A stretch of DNA of 64,000 nt from Saitoella complicata NRRL Y-17804 (Eukaryota; Ascomycota; Saitoellomycetes; Saitoellales; Saitoellaceae). Where the stretch lies: contig NW_017567011.1 in the NCBI RefSeq assembly GCF_001661265.1, positions 186,001 to 250,000 of the forward strand, written 5' to 3'. Position 1 is the stretch's first letter. The number at the start of each line of letters is the position of its first letter. Made by a program: the position numbers and the translations under genes. The notes under the pieces are model-generated. The model saw only the letters and a program-made list of their open reading frames with translations. It searched no databases and was not told where the DNA came from. Shown one piece after another: positions 1 through 10,229 of the stretch.

Positions 1-1
1 A

Positions 2-2362
2 GAACCCGAAAAGAAGCCCTTTGACGCAAAAGCCGAATTCGAACGTCTCATGGAGACTCGTGCGGGTGGAACCTACGTCCCGCCCGCTCGTCTTCGGGCT
101 TTACAGGCGCAGTTTACGGATAAGAATACGAAGGAGTATCAACGTATGCATTGGGAGGCGTTGAAGAAGTCGATCAATGGGTTGATCAATAAGGTCAATA
201 CGTCGAATATCAAGATGATCATTCCGGAGCTTTTTGGAGAGAACTTGGTTAGAGGAAGGGGGTTGTACGCGAGGAGTATTATGAAGGCCCAAGCTGCTTC
301 GTTGCCATTCACACCGGTCTTGACAGCGTTGACGGCAGTGGTTAATACGAAATTGCCGCAGGTTGGGGAGTTGTTGCTTACGAGGTTGATTGTGCAGTTC
401 AGGAAGGCGTTCAAGAGGAATGACAAATCTGTTTGTCTTTCTTCGACGACCTTTATTGCTCATTTGTGTAACCAGGCTGTGGCGCATGAGATCGTTGCGT
501 TGCAGATCTTGTCGTTGTTGCTTGAGCGACCTACGGATGATTCGGTTGAGGTTGCGGTCGGATTCATAAGGGAAGTCGGTGCGTACCTTGCCGAGGTTTC
601 ACCGAAGGCGAATAACGGAGTCTTTGACCGCTTCCGCGCTATCCTTCACGAAGGGCAGATCGACAAGCGGGTTCAGTACATGATTGAAGTACTCTTCCAG
701 GTCCGTAAGGACAAGTACAAAGACCATCCCATCATCCCTGAGGGTCTCGATCTTGTCGAGGAAGATGACCAGATCACGCATTACATCAGTTTGGACGACG
801 AGTTGGATGTTCAGGAAGGTCTGGGTGTCTTCAAGTTCGACCCAGAATTCGAAGAAAACGAAGAGAGATACAAAGAAATCAAGGCCGAAATCCTCGGTGA
901 CTCAGGCGAAGAGTCAGGATCCGACGACGAAGACGAAAGCGACGAAGAAGAAACCGAAGGTGCAGCTGTGGTCGACGAAGCCAAGCGTCAGGAAATCCAA
1001 GACCAGACAAACACCAATCTCGTGAACCTCCGCCGCACGATTTATTTGACGATCATGTCCTCCGTTGACTACGAAGAATGTTGCCACAAACTCATGCGGA
1101 TCAACATCCCCGAAGGACAACAAATCGAGCTAGCAAACATGATCGTGGAGTGTTGTTCCCAAGAACGGACATACAGTCGTTTCTATGGGTTAATGGGTGA
1201 GCGATTCTGCAAGTTGAACAGGATGTGGACCGACACCTTCCAAAGCGCATTCCAGACCTACTACGAGACGATCCACCGCTACGAATCCAACAAACTCCGC
1301 AACATCGCAAAATTCTTCGGACACCTCCTATCCACCGAAGCGATCCATTGGCACGTCCTCTCCTGCATCCACCTAAACGAAGACGAAACAACATCCTCCT
1401 CCCGTATCTTCATCAAAATCCTTTTCCAAGATCTCCAGGAATCACTTGGACTTAACGCATTGAAAGCTGTAATGGCAGATCCGATGTTGGAAGAGTGCTT
1501 CGGAGGGCTGTTTCCGAGGGATGAGAGTCGGAACACGAGGTTTGCGATCAATTATTTTACGAGTATTGGGTTGGGGGCGGTTACGGAGGGTTTGAGGGAG
1601 TGGTTGAAGGGAAATCCTACGGTACCGGCTGCGTTACCTGCCAAGGCTGGGAGCAGGTCTTCGTCGATCGATTCGAGAAGTAGCTATGACAGCCGTGGGA
1701 GGAGTCGGTCAAGATCGTATAGCTCCAGGTCGAGATCGGGATCGTATAGTGACTCCCGCTCCCGTTCGAGATCCAGATCCTACAGCTCTTCTCGGTCGAG
1801 GTCGAGGTCGTCTGACTCCCGCGACTCTCGGAGGAGTAGAAGCTACTGTTCCTCCCGCTCTCCCTCGCCTCGTCGTGGTCGTACCCATGGACGTGCTAGG
1901 TCGAGGTCGAGGTCGAGATCCAGGTCTTATGATTCGAGGTCGAGGAGTAGGAGTAGGAGTTCCAGTTACTCCCGCTCGCGGTCGCGCTTGTCCCGGTCGA
2001 GGTCTAGGACTGGGTCCTACTCCGACTCCAGGTCACGCTCCAGGTCTCGGTCGCGGTCGCACTCCAAGTCTCCGCCGCGATCATCCAGACCCAAATCCAG
2101 GTCCAGGACGTCGCCTAAGATTACAAAAGCGGAGAGCACTGCTACGAAGGATACCAAGGAAAGCAGAGGAAGGAGGGATGGCTCCAGGTCCAGAACCCCG
2201 TCCAGGTCTAGGAGCCCACCGCGCAGGGTTCGCAGTCCAACTCCCAAGGGACGTTGGAGGGGTTTAGACGGGGATTTCTATAGGCCCTCGAGGAAGAGTC
2301 CCGGCGTTGATGATCGTAGGAGGGATGATAGGAGGGGAAACAGATATGATGACCGCAGATAG
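2..2362 (+). CDS. CWC22: Pre-mRNA-splicing factor CWC22 (5' partial)
   Basis: CWC22 is a spliceosome component (NineTeen-associated/Bact complex) that in animals also delivers eIF4A3 to exon junctions. The frame is open from base 2 and enters the window just before the conserved TRAGGTYVPPARLR block, so the true start lies upstream. After the first in-window ATG (50) come a MIF4G domain (about residues 30-215, with WEALKKSINGLINKVN and RNDKSVCLSS), an acidic linker (about 270-300), an MA3 domain (about 310-430, with LRRTIYLTIMSS and NTRFAINYFTSIGLG), then an Arg-Ser-rich tail from about residue 525 to the stop. Family alignment from memory is near collinear with human CWC22. The RS tail is long for a fungus and suggests SR-protein-type phosphorylation. 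No intron is seen in this part. Confidence 0.95.
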   Translation, partial: EPEKKPFDAKAEFERLMETRAGGTYVPPARLRALQAQFTDKNTKEYQRMHWEALKKSINGLINKVNTSNIKMIIPELFGENLVRGRGLYARSIMKAQAASLPFTPVLTALTAVVNTKLPQVGELLLTRLIVQFRKAFKRNDKSVCLSSTTFIAHLCNQAVAHEIVALQILSLLLERPTDDSVEVAVGFIREVGAYLAEVSPKANNGVFDRFRAILHEGQIDKRVQYMIEVLFQVRKDKYKDHPIIPEGLDLVEEDDQITHYISLDDELDVQEGLGVFKFDPEFEENEERYKEIKAEILGDSGEESGSDDEDESDEEETEGAAVVDEAKRQEIQDQTNTNLVNLRRTIYLTIMSSVDYEECCHKLMRINIPEGQQIELANMIVECCSQERTYSRFYGLMGERFCKLNRMWTDTFQSAFQTYYETIHRYESNKLRNIAKFFGHLLSTEAIHWHVLSCIHLNEDETTSSSRIFIKILFQDLQESLGLNALKAVMADPMLEECFGGLFPRDESRNTRFAINYFTSIGLGAVTEGLREWLKGNPTVPAALPAKAGSRSSSIDSRSSYDSRGRSRSRSYSSRSRSGSYSDSRSRSRSRSYSSSRSRSRSSDSRDSRRSRSYCSSRSPSPRRGRTHGRARSRSRSRSRSYDSRSRSRSRSSSYSRSRSRLSRSRSRTGSYSDSRSRSRSRSRSHSKSPPRSSRPKSRSRTSPKITKAESTATKDTKESRGRRDGSRSRTPSRSRSPPRRVRSPTPKGRWRGLDGDFYRPSRKSPGVDDRRRDDRRGNRYDDRR

Positions 2363-2419
2363 GCGACACCATATGAGCAAGTTAGCATAAGAAAACAGTT
2401 CATCGATATACCGAGCAAG

Positions 2420-2495
2420 CATTATTCATAGCCGATCGTTCACGCGATCGGTTGCCTGCATTTCGGCGCGGCCCAGCCTAATGCAATACGCCGTA
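2420..2495. repeat. Possible promoter element shared with the RHB1 upstream region
   Basis: Upstream of the sirtuin gene, a small palindrome (cgatcg, 6-nt loop, cgatcg) is followed by gttgcc, ggcccagcct and tacgcc in that order. The same three blocks in the same order, with slightly different spacing, occur at 6120-6160. This could be a shared regulatory element or chance GC-rich similarity; by eye I cannot tell. Confidence 0.25.
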
Positions 2496-2592
2496 ATGGA
2501 TTTGCCTTATTTAGAAATCTTGAAGGCGACAACCTCCGACAACTCTTCTCATACAGTTCTCATACACTTTTCAAAATTGATCTCTACAGCAG

Positions 2593-3678
2593 ATGCGTGT
2601 CCCCTTCGGCCCAGCACTTGATCTCAAAGTCACTCCCATCCCAGCGAACGCCGGCCAGTCACCCTACCACGCCGCCTTCGCCCTGTCCCACTTCCTCACA
2701 AAAAGCAACCGACCACGCTCAACACTTCTCCTAACAGGCGCCGGCGTCTCCGTCGACAGTGGTATCCCGGACTATCGAGGTCCGACAGGCACATATCGGG
2801 TGAACAAGAGCTACAGACCGATCTTCTTTTCCGAGTTTACGGAGAAACATACGTCAAGACAACGATATTGGTCGAGGAGTTTTCTGGGGTATCCGCCTGT
2901 TCAGCGAGCGAGACCGAATGATATACATAAACGTGTGGCGGGATTATGGAGGCACGGACATTTGAGTCAAGTGATTACGCAGAATGTCGATGGGCTGCAT
3001 ACGGCGTCCTCACCGGATGTGCCGACCTTGGAGTTACATGGGAGTTTGCATAAAGTGCTTTGTTTGAGTTGTAGGGGACATATACACCGACAGGAGTTCC
3101 AGGAGGAGCTAAAGAGGTTGAACCCGGATTGGGCGGAGTTATTGCGGATGAACGAGAAAGAGCTGCAAATTAACCCGGATGGAGATGTGCAGTTGCCGAA
3201 GGAGAGGAGACCGGATGGAGATACACAGACGGAGAAGAGTTATGAGCATTTCAGGTATCCGGCATGCAAGAAATGTGATGCGGCGAAGACTGATGCGGCT
3301 GGAGCTTGGGTCGAGGGCGGCGGGATCTTAAAGCCTTCGGTTATCTTCTTTGGTGAGCAGGTTCCTGAATCACACAAAATCGCTGCGGAAAAAGCTGTGG
3401 AACAGGCGGATCGGGTATTGGTCATCGGTTCTTCGTTAGCGACGTACTCGGCGTTTCGGTTGATTAGAGCTGCCAAGGAGACGGGGAAGAGTGTTGCGGT
3501 GGTGAACTGGGGAGGACCAATACGAGGTGAAGGAGAGATTCTGATAGAGGAGGAAGGAGATTTGAGAATACCGCTGAAGGCAGGAGCGGTGTTGGCGGAG
3601 GTGGAAAGCATGTTGATGGAGAAGTCGTGGACTGAGAAGGTTGCAGAAGCAGCTGAAGCTGTCGCAGCTAGGCCATAG
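2593..3678 (+). CDS. Class II (SIRT4-like) sirtuin, NAD+-dependent deacylase
   Basis: A 361-residue single-exon sirtuin. NAD+-binding and catalytic signatures are all visible: TGAGVSVDSGIPDYRG (residues 48-63), TQNVDGLH (129-135), catalytic His in LELHGS (His149), zinc-binding CLSC (157-160) and CKKC (225-228), and VIGSSLATYS near residue 280. The RYWSRSF and RPNDIH blocks match SIRT4-type class II enzymes, which are mitochondrial in animals and act as lipoamidase, ADP-ribosyltransferase or deacylase. About 64 residues separate the two zinc Cys pairs, somewhat more than I recall for animal SIRT4. The N terminus is not a strong presequence, so location is uncertain. The start follows a short pyrimidine-rich leader about 230 bp after CWC22. 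Confidence 0.9.
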   Translation: MRVPFGPALDLKVTPIPANAGQSPYHAAFALSHFLTKSNRPRSTLLLTGAGVSVDSGIPDYRGPTGTYRVNKSYRPIFFSEFTEKHTSRQRYWSRSFLGYPPVQRARPNDIHKRVAGLWRHGHLSQVITQNVDGLHTASSPDVPTLELHGSLHKVLCLSCRGHIHRQEFQEELKRLNPDWAELLRMNEKELQINPDGDVQLPKERRPDGDTQTEKSYEHFRYPACKKCDAAKTDAAGAWVEGGGILKPSVIFFGEQVPESHKIAAEKAVEQADRVLVIGSSLATYSAFRLIRAAKETGKSVAVVNWGGPIRGEGEILIEEEGDLRIPLKAGAVLAEVESMLMEKSWTEKVAEAAEAVAARP

Positions 3679-3849
3679 CTGTAGACATTTATCAGAAGAA
3701 CTCAAAGAAACAGTACAACACTGCTATTAATTACAGACACCTCGCCAAGGCAGGCAGGGTGATCTCCCGCGGCTGTGACTTCGCCTCGACCTGCCACAAC
3801 TCAAAATCACTCACGTCCGCGGACCGACCGCCAATTAAAGCCTCTGAAC

Positions 3850-5022
3850 ATGTCCCTACGCTCACGTCTCCAATCCACTCTATCCCCCTCAACACCAGAC
3901 AACTACGACGAAATGTCCTCCCTCCTCCCTCCAAACGTCAGTAACACGTCACGGAAGAAGATCTTGGCATCATACTTCTTTGATTACGCCTTGCTCGTGT
4001 TCTTCCTCGTGGTCTTTACGACTATCGACGCAATCCAACCGCACCACCAACAATTCACCCTCACGAACGAATCACTCTGGCACCGCTTTGCCGAACACGA
4101 AACAGTCCCCGTATGGCTCCTCATCGTCGTCTCGGTCATCGCGCCGGGTGCTATCATCGTCATCTGGTCCCTCCTCTTCGAGCGAAAAGAACGGAAGTTG
4201 TGGGAAGCGCATTGCGGATGCTTGGGGCTTGCGTTGAGTTTTGCGGGTGCGGTCACCATCACTGCTTGTCTCAAGAACGCCGTGGGGAGACCTCGACCGG
4301 ACTTTTTGGCACGGTGTCAACCCGACACCTCCAAACAGACACCGGATAACGTCTACTCCATGTACGACGCCACTATTTGCACCGTCGACCTCGGATCCCG
4401 CATCATGCGCGAAGCCTTCCGTTCCTTCCCCTCCGGCCATTCCTCCACCGCCTTCGCAGGCCTAACCTACCTCTCCTTCTGGGTCGGCGGCAAAACAAAC
4501 GTCCTCGACACCAGGGGTAACGTGTGGAAATGTGCGGTGGTACTTATCCCGACGTTGGCTGCGGGGCTGGTTGCGGCGAGTAGGATTATGGATCAGAGGC
4601 ATCATGGGTTTGATGTTTTGTTTGGGGGTTTGATTGGGTGGGGGACGGCGTGGGCGGCGTATAGGCAGTATTATCCTGCGTTGACGGCGAAGGACGTTGT
4701 GAAGAATGAAGCCGCCCGCCAGGGACGTCTTCCTCAGGGTGCCAGCACGGGATCTACTACCTCTGTGAGGGTTGGTGAGGCGTATCCTGTCAGGACTTGG
4801 GGAACTCCGCAACGTGGGGATTTGGAGAACCAGGAGGAGCAGGAGGGACTGGGTGGTTACGAGATGGACAGGGAGGAAAGTATTGGCTACATGGCTGTTG
4901 GTAGGGGAGGAGGTGTCCACGGTGGACAGGGCCTTGCTGCTCCGAGTGCGGCGTATGCTGGGTATGCCGCTGGTCCGGCTCAGTATGATGCCTCGACCAG
5001 GAGCAAGAGTCCGGTTCATTAA
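3850..5022 (+). CDS. PAP2-family lipid phosphate phosphatase (DPP1/LPP-like)
   Basis: An integral membrane phosphatase that would dephosphorylate phosphatidate, diacylglycerol pyrophosphate or lysophosphatidate in ER or vacuole membranes. All three catalytic motifs are present: KNAVGRPRP (C1), FPSGHSS (C2) and SRIMDQRHHGFD (C3), with about six hydrophobic segments between residues 35 and 285. The hydrophilic Gly/Ser-rich C-terminal tail of about 110 residues would face the cytosol. The ATG at 3850 (MSLRSRL) is preferred; an in-frame ATG at 3775 would add 25 polar residues without family support. It lies tandem to the sirtuin and convergent with RHB1. Confidence 0.9.
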   Translation: MSLRSRLQSTLSPSTPDNYDEMSSLLPPNVSNTSRKKILASYFFDYALLVFFLVVFTTIDAIQPHHQQFTLTNESLWHRFAEHETVPVWLLIVVSVIAPGAIIVIWSLLFERKERKLWEAHCGCLGLALSFAGAVTITACLKNAVGRPRPDFLARCQPDTSKQTPDNVYSMYDATICTVDLGSRIMREAFRSFPSGHSSTAFAGLTYLSFWVGGKTNVLDTRGNVWKCAVVLIPTLAAGLVAASRIMDQRHHGFDVLFGGLIGWGTAWAAYRQYYPALTAKDVVKNEAARQGRLPQGASTGSTTSVRVGEAYPVRTWGTPQRGDLENQEEQEGLGGYEMDREESIGYMAVGRGGGVHGGQGLAAPSAAYAGYAAGPAQYDASTRSKSPVH

Positions 5023-5329
5023 GTTGTGGGATACAGTGCATAGGCATGCGAGTGTACGATACCCCTCATAGGAAATGAACAGTCAGAATATCAGTCAGGT
5101 TGACCAATTGCCCATTAACCTACATATCCTAAAATGACGAACAACACCTAAAGCAAACGCAAAAGACAAAGCAAAAGTCACAATCAATCCAAAGCAAACA
5201 ATTCGACGTGCTTCCCTTCGGTAATATCCTCGCATCGAAAACCGCGATGCAATACCCTCACACCCATCCATCTACTGTAATCATACTCATACCCATGACA
5301 TTCTTCTAGAAGTTGGCGTAAATACGGGT
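5023..5329. other. Convergent 3' intergenic region
   Basis: This region lies between the stops of the PAP2 phosphatase and RHB1. It is A/C-rich and presumably holds both 3' UTRs. I see no gene or structured element. Confidence 0.6.
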
Positions 5330-6017
5330 TTACGCAATGACACACCCCTTCTCGGGAGGGTTCTGCGGATTTGCGGATTTCTCAACCTCAGCAATAACGA
5401 GTTCGAATGCGCGGGCTATATGCTTTGTCAGCACTCATCCAACATACCCCGAGGGGCCAGGATCACGGCTTGCACATACCAACATTCTCATTATGTCTCG
5501 CACTCGCCTCCGTCCACGCACAATTCCACTGCTGAGCCAATGCCTTCCCATCATCCGCACTAACCTGCCTCTGCATGTGCAAATCACTCTTGTTTCCCAC
5601 AACCACGATCGGAACCCAATCCGTCCCCGTGTGATTCAGAATCTTGTCTCTGATAATCTTGACCATCTCGAAAGACGACTTGGACGCAACGGAGTACACG
5701 AGAACGTATCCGTGGATACCGATCGAGTGTTTGGAGTTTAAGATGGAGTACTCGTCTTGGCCGGCCGTGTCGATGATTTCGGTCGCGTATTCTTGGTTCT
5801 TGTACTTGATTGTTTTGGAGAAGGTGTTTTCGATTGTAGGGTAGTATGATTCGACAAAGTGACTGCCCAATTGTTAGCATTCATCCCGAGGAAACGGTTG
5901 TAGGGGGTGTATGCGGTCGGCGCGCACGTACTTTTCGACGAATTGGACGGTGAGGGAGGATTTACCGACGGAGCGAGAGCCGAGAACGGCGACCTTTCTG
6001 GATTTGGGAGGAGCCAT
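5330..6017 (-). CDS. RHB1: Rheb-family small GTPase RHB1
   Basis: Rheb-type GTPase, the TORC1 activator controlled by TSC2 in organisms that keep the pathway. Three exons on the minus strand: 6017-5932, 5862-5480 and 5415-5330, joined across GTACGT...CAG (CTAAC branch point) and GTATGT...TAG introns of 69 and 64 nt. The joined protein has 185 residues. Exon 1 carries the G1 loop GSRSVGKSS with the Rheb-typical Arg at the Ras Gly12 position. Exon 2 carries the switch I sequence YPTIENTF, DTAGQDEYS and GNKSDLHMQRQ. Exon 3 ends in CVIA, a farnesylation-type CAAX box. The intron phases agree exactly, which supports the model. It shares a 734-bp divergent upstream region with GLC7. Confidence 0.95.
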
Positions 6018-6751
6018 TGCGAGTGTATGCTGTTGCTATTGGGCGGGAAGGGTGGAGGTTGACGTGGGACGGGAAGTTCGATGTTCGGTCGAGCAGATGC
6101 TCCGTGACTGATGACGGCCGTTGCCAGCCGATAGGCCCAGCCTGATCCCCGCGCTACGCCCTGGCCAGCTGCAGGGAAGATGCTCTGTGATTGAGGGCGG
6201 CTCCTGCAAGCCGATAAGTCCAGCTTGGTGCAATATACAAGGAGGTTGTGTGAAAGGTTAAGAGTAAAAAAGGGAAATGCAACCAACTTCTTTCGGTTAC
6301 CATGCCTCTCATACTCGCGGACGGGGCAAAAGTTGGTGCTGCGGCGGGCTTGGACGCGCATCACGCCGGACTGCACCACATCTACGAGATCCTCACAAGA
6401 ACACGCAGAAGGTCTCGACCAAGGACAATCAGCAGTTCTCCCAGCTGAACGACCAGTCTCGGTTCACTCCTCGTCTCTATAGAAGGTTCCCCTCAGCGCC
6501 TTCTCTTGTCACTTGCGCCAATTCTTCAGTTTTTTTGTCGGACACGTTTTTCGCGGGCTTCCGGTTCGAACTACAACACATCGATACCAAAAGGAACCCT
6601 CACGTTTCGCCGCTGAATCAGACGCTTTTTCGCCAATTGCGCATATTCAGATATCGGTTTCGTTCCCTTCGTTTGTTAGCATCTGATTGATACGTCTTTC
6701 GACAACGGGTCCGTTTACAGTATACACTTTATAAAACAACACAAACACGCA
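6018..6751. other. Divergent promoter region RHB1 / GLC7
   Basis: A 734-bp gene-free region. The RHB1-proximal part is GC-rich and contains a 50-bp imperfect direct repeat (listed separately). The GLC7-proximal part is pyrimidine-rich with a T-run near 6528. No tRNA or small reading frame is convincing. Confidence 0.6.
6095..6227. repeat. 50-bp imperfect direct repeat upstream of RHB1
   Basis: Copies at 6095-6144 and 6178-6227 align without gaps over 50 bp with 11 differences (about 78% identity), at 83-bp spacing. Eight of the 11 differences are transitions, mostly C-to-T or G-to-A in the second copy. Shared cores include gatgctc, agccgata and ccagc. Both lie 78-210 bp upstream of the RHB1 start codon, so they may be duplicated regulatory sequence that has drifted. 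Confidence 0.6.
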
Positions 6752-8026
<1,275 letters not shown>

Positions 8027-8519
8027 AGACCAATGACGCCACCTCGAAAGCAAAAGAAGGGTGGAAAGTAAAGCACCCACCACCTTTCCATATTTGCATC
8101 GAGACCGTGTCGTCTTTCCTTGTTCACGTTTAGTCGCTTTGGGCATTGTAAGATCTGGGTGTTTGTTGGGTTGATGGGTTGTGGTGGCTTGTTGCTTGTT
8201 GCTTGTTGTGGGAGTAACGAGGACCATTGTCTTGTAGTTTTTTACGGGGTGAAGCGACGAGTTGCTAATGTTCTTCCGTGGTGGTCCCTCTCTTTGCAAT
8301 TGTCTTTTTCTTCCTTGGTTTTATCTGTTCGTTCGAGTCTCGTTTGGTTAACCTATACACAAATCGTTTTGCTAATGACCCTCATTGGTCTGCCGGTGTG
8401 TCCGTTTGGCCGTGGAGGACCAGGGTATCCAATCGGCAGCTTCGGGGGCCTCATACGTGTGGCTGTGCAAATTAGTGGTGTAACGTAGTCTTCCAAATAC
8501 GTGAGTAAATCAGACGAAC
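8027..8519. other. Intergenic region GLC7 - ARH1
   Basis: This would hold the 3' UTR of GLC7 and the promoter of ARH1. It contains G/T-rich short repeats (gcttgtt units near 8188-8210). No gene is seen. Confidence 0.6.
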
Positions 8520-10067
8520 ATGATCCGAGCAATGCCTCTAAGAATACCCCTTCCAACACTACGGCAGGTTGCAAGTCGTCGTCTTTACTCAGTAGATGTC
8601 GCCACTTCTTCTCGCCTGCCACTGAAGGTTGCGGTCATCGGTTCTGGACCAGGCGGGTTTTATACTGCGTACAGAGTGCTACAACAGGTTCCGGAAGCGA
8701 CGGTGGATATGTTCGAGGCGCTTCCTGTACCGTATGGACTTGTGCGGTATGGTGTTGCACCGGATCATCCTGAAGTTAAAAACGTGATGCACAAATTCGA
8801 AGAAGTCGCCTCTGATCCACGCTTCCGATTTATTGGTAATACGCCTATTGGTTCCGTTTCGACGCCCGCCGAGAAAGAAGGATCAAGTGCGTTTTCGACA
8901 AGTTTAGATCCTACTGCACCGCCTATGCAGAAGAGCTTGCCTTTGGAGGTGTTGTTGAGACATTACAATGCTATCGATTTCGCGTATGGCGCGAGTCAGG
9001 ACCGGGCACTTGGAATTCCGGGGGAGGATTTGACGGGTGTGCATTCTGCACGAGCATTCGTGGGTTGGTACAATGGTCTGCCTCAGTACCGTGACTTGGC
9101 ACCAGATTTGTCGGCTGAGGAGGCGGTTATTGTCGGTGTGGGAAACGTCGCACTTGACGTCGCACGTGTATTGCTAAGCCCTGTTGATGTGTTGGCGAAG
9201 ACGGATATTTCCAGCTGGGCTGTCGACACCCTGAGAGATAGTAAAGTTAAGCGTGTCCGAGTCGTGGGAAGACGAGGAGCGAGGGAGGCAAGTTTCACAA
9301 TCAAGGAGGTGAGAGAGCTGTTGGCCGTACCAGGCGTAGGATTCAAGTCAAGTCAACCGGAACTGTTTACGCCTGGTCCCGATGTGAAGTTGACGAGACC
9401 ATCAAAGCGACTGTTGGATTTGTTAGCTATGGCATCGGCGAAGCCTCCAGCAGCGGACGCGCACAAGATGTGGGAACTTGAACTGCTCAAGTCACCTACA
9501 CGGTTCTTGCCGAGCGATGCGAACGCGATGAAGTTGGGTGCAGTCGAGATGGTGAAGAATAAGCTGGAAGATGGTCGGGCGATAGCCACGGATGAGACTG
9601 TAACTTACGAAGCTCAGCTTGCTTTCCGGTCCATCGGTTACAAGTCCGAGGCGATCGGTGGTATGCAGGACTGTGGAATTCCTTTCGACTCAAGACGAGG
9701 TGTTATCCCCAATGTCGATGGTCGTGTAACGAAGATTGGTACGGAAGGCGACATTCTGCCAGGTGTGTATGCGTCAGGCTGGGTCAAGCGGGGTCCGACT
9801 GGTGTCATCGCCTCAACGATGTACGACGCTTTCCAGACTGCTGATGCTATTTGCTCTGATTACGCGGGTTCTAAACCTTTGCTGAATGACACTAGGGTCG
9901 GTGGATGGGACGAACTCAAGAAAGAGGTGCCGACTGGATTGCGAACAGTTGAGTGGGAGGAGTGGAAGAAGATCGATGAAGTCGAGACAAAGAAGGGAGA
10001 GGAGAAGGGCAAGTACAGGGAAAAATTCGGAAGAGTCGAGGAGATGTTGAGGGTCCTGGATGGGTAA
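8520..10067 (+). CDS. ARH1: Mitochondrial NADPH:adrenodoxin/ferredoxin oxidoreductase
   Basis: FAD enzyme that passes electrons from NADPH to mitochondrial ferredoxin for Fe-S cluster and heme A synthesis. A 515-residue single exon. The N terminus is Arg/Leu/Ser-rich without acidic residues, as a matrix presequence should be. The FAD loop VIGSGPGGFYTAYRV follows at about residue 40, then EALPVPYGLVRYGVAPDHPEVKN, the NADPH loop VGVGNVALDVARVL, RVRVVGRRG, and GWVKRGPTGVI near the C terminus, all family hallmarks. Length is about normal for ARH1 (around 490). The ATG at 8520 is the only start giving a presequence. Confidence 0.95.
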   Translation: MIRAMPLRIPLPTLRQVASRRLYSVDVATSSRLPLKVAVIGSGPGGFYTAYRVLQQVPEATVDMFEALPVPYGLVRYGVAPDHPEVKNVMHKFEEVASDPRFRFIGNTPIGSVSTPAEKEGSSAFSTSLDPTAPPMQKSLPLEVLLRHYNAIDFAYGASQDRALGIPGEDLTGVHSARAFVGWYNGLPQYRDLAPDLSAEEAVIVGVGNVALDVARVLLSPVDVLAKTDISSWAVDTLRDSKVKRVRVVGRRGAREASFTIKEVRELLAVPGVGFKSSQPELFTPGPDVKLTRPSKRLLDLLAMASAKPPAADAHKMWELELLKSPTRFLPSDANAMKLGAVEMVKNKLEDGRAIATDETVTYEAQLAFRSIGYKSEAIGGMQDCGIPFDSRRGVIPNVDGRVTKIGTEGDILPGVYASGWVKRGPTGVIASTMYDAFQTADAICSDYAGSKPLLNDTRVGGWDELKKEVPTGLRTVEWEEWKKIDEVETKKGEEKGKYREKFGRVEEMLRVLDG

Positions 10068-10229
10068 AGCAGACGGGGTATGGTATACGAATCACAGGTT
10101 GTCATTAGATATAAGCATTGGAGTTACTATCTGAGTAGGAATACGAGCACTTCGTAATCATGATACATAACTCCTTAAACGCCAAAAATACGCAAAATCC
10201 CTCCCTCCCGAGATCGACGAGCGCAGAAA

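Noticed and set aside
6480-6620. Possible tRNA around a ggttcgaac B-box-like match
   Set aside because: No matching A box, acceptor stem or anticodon arm could be folded by eye.
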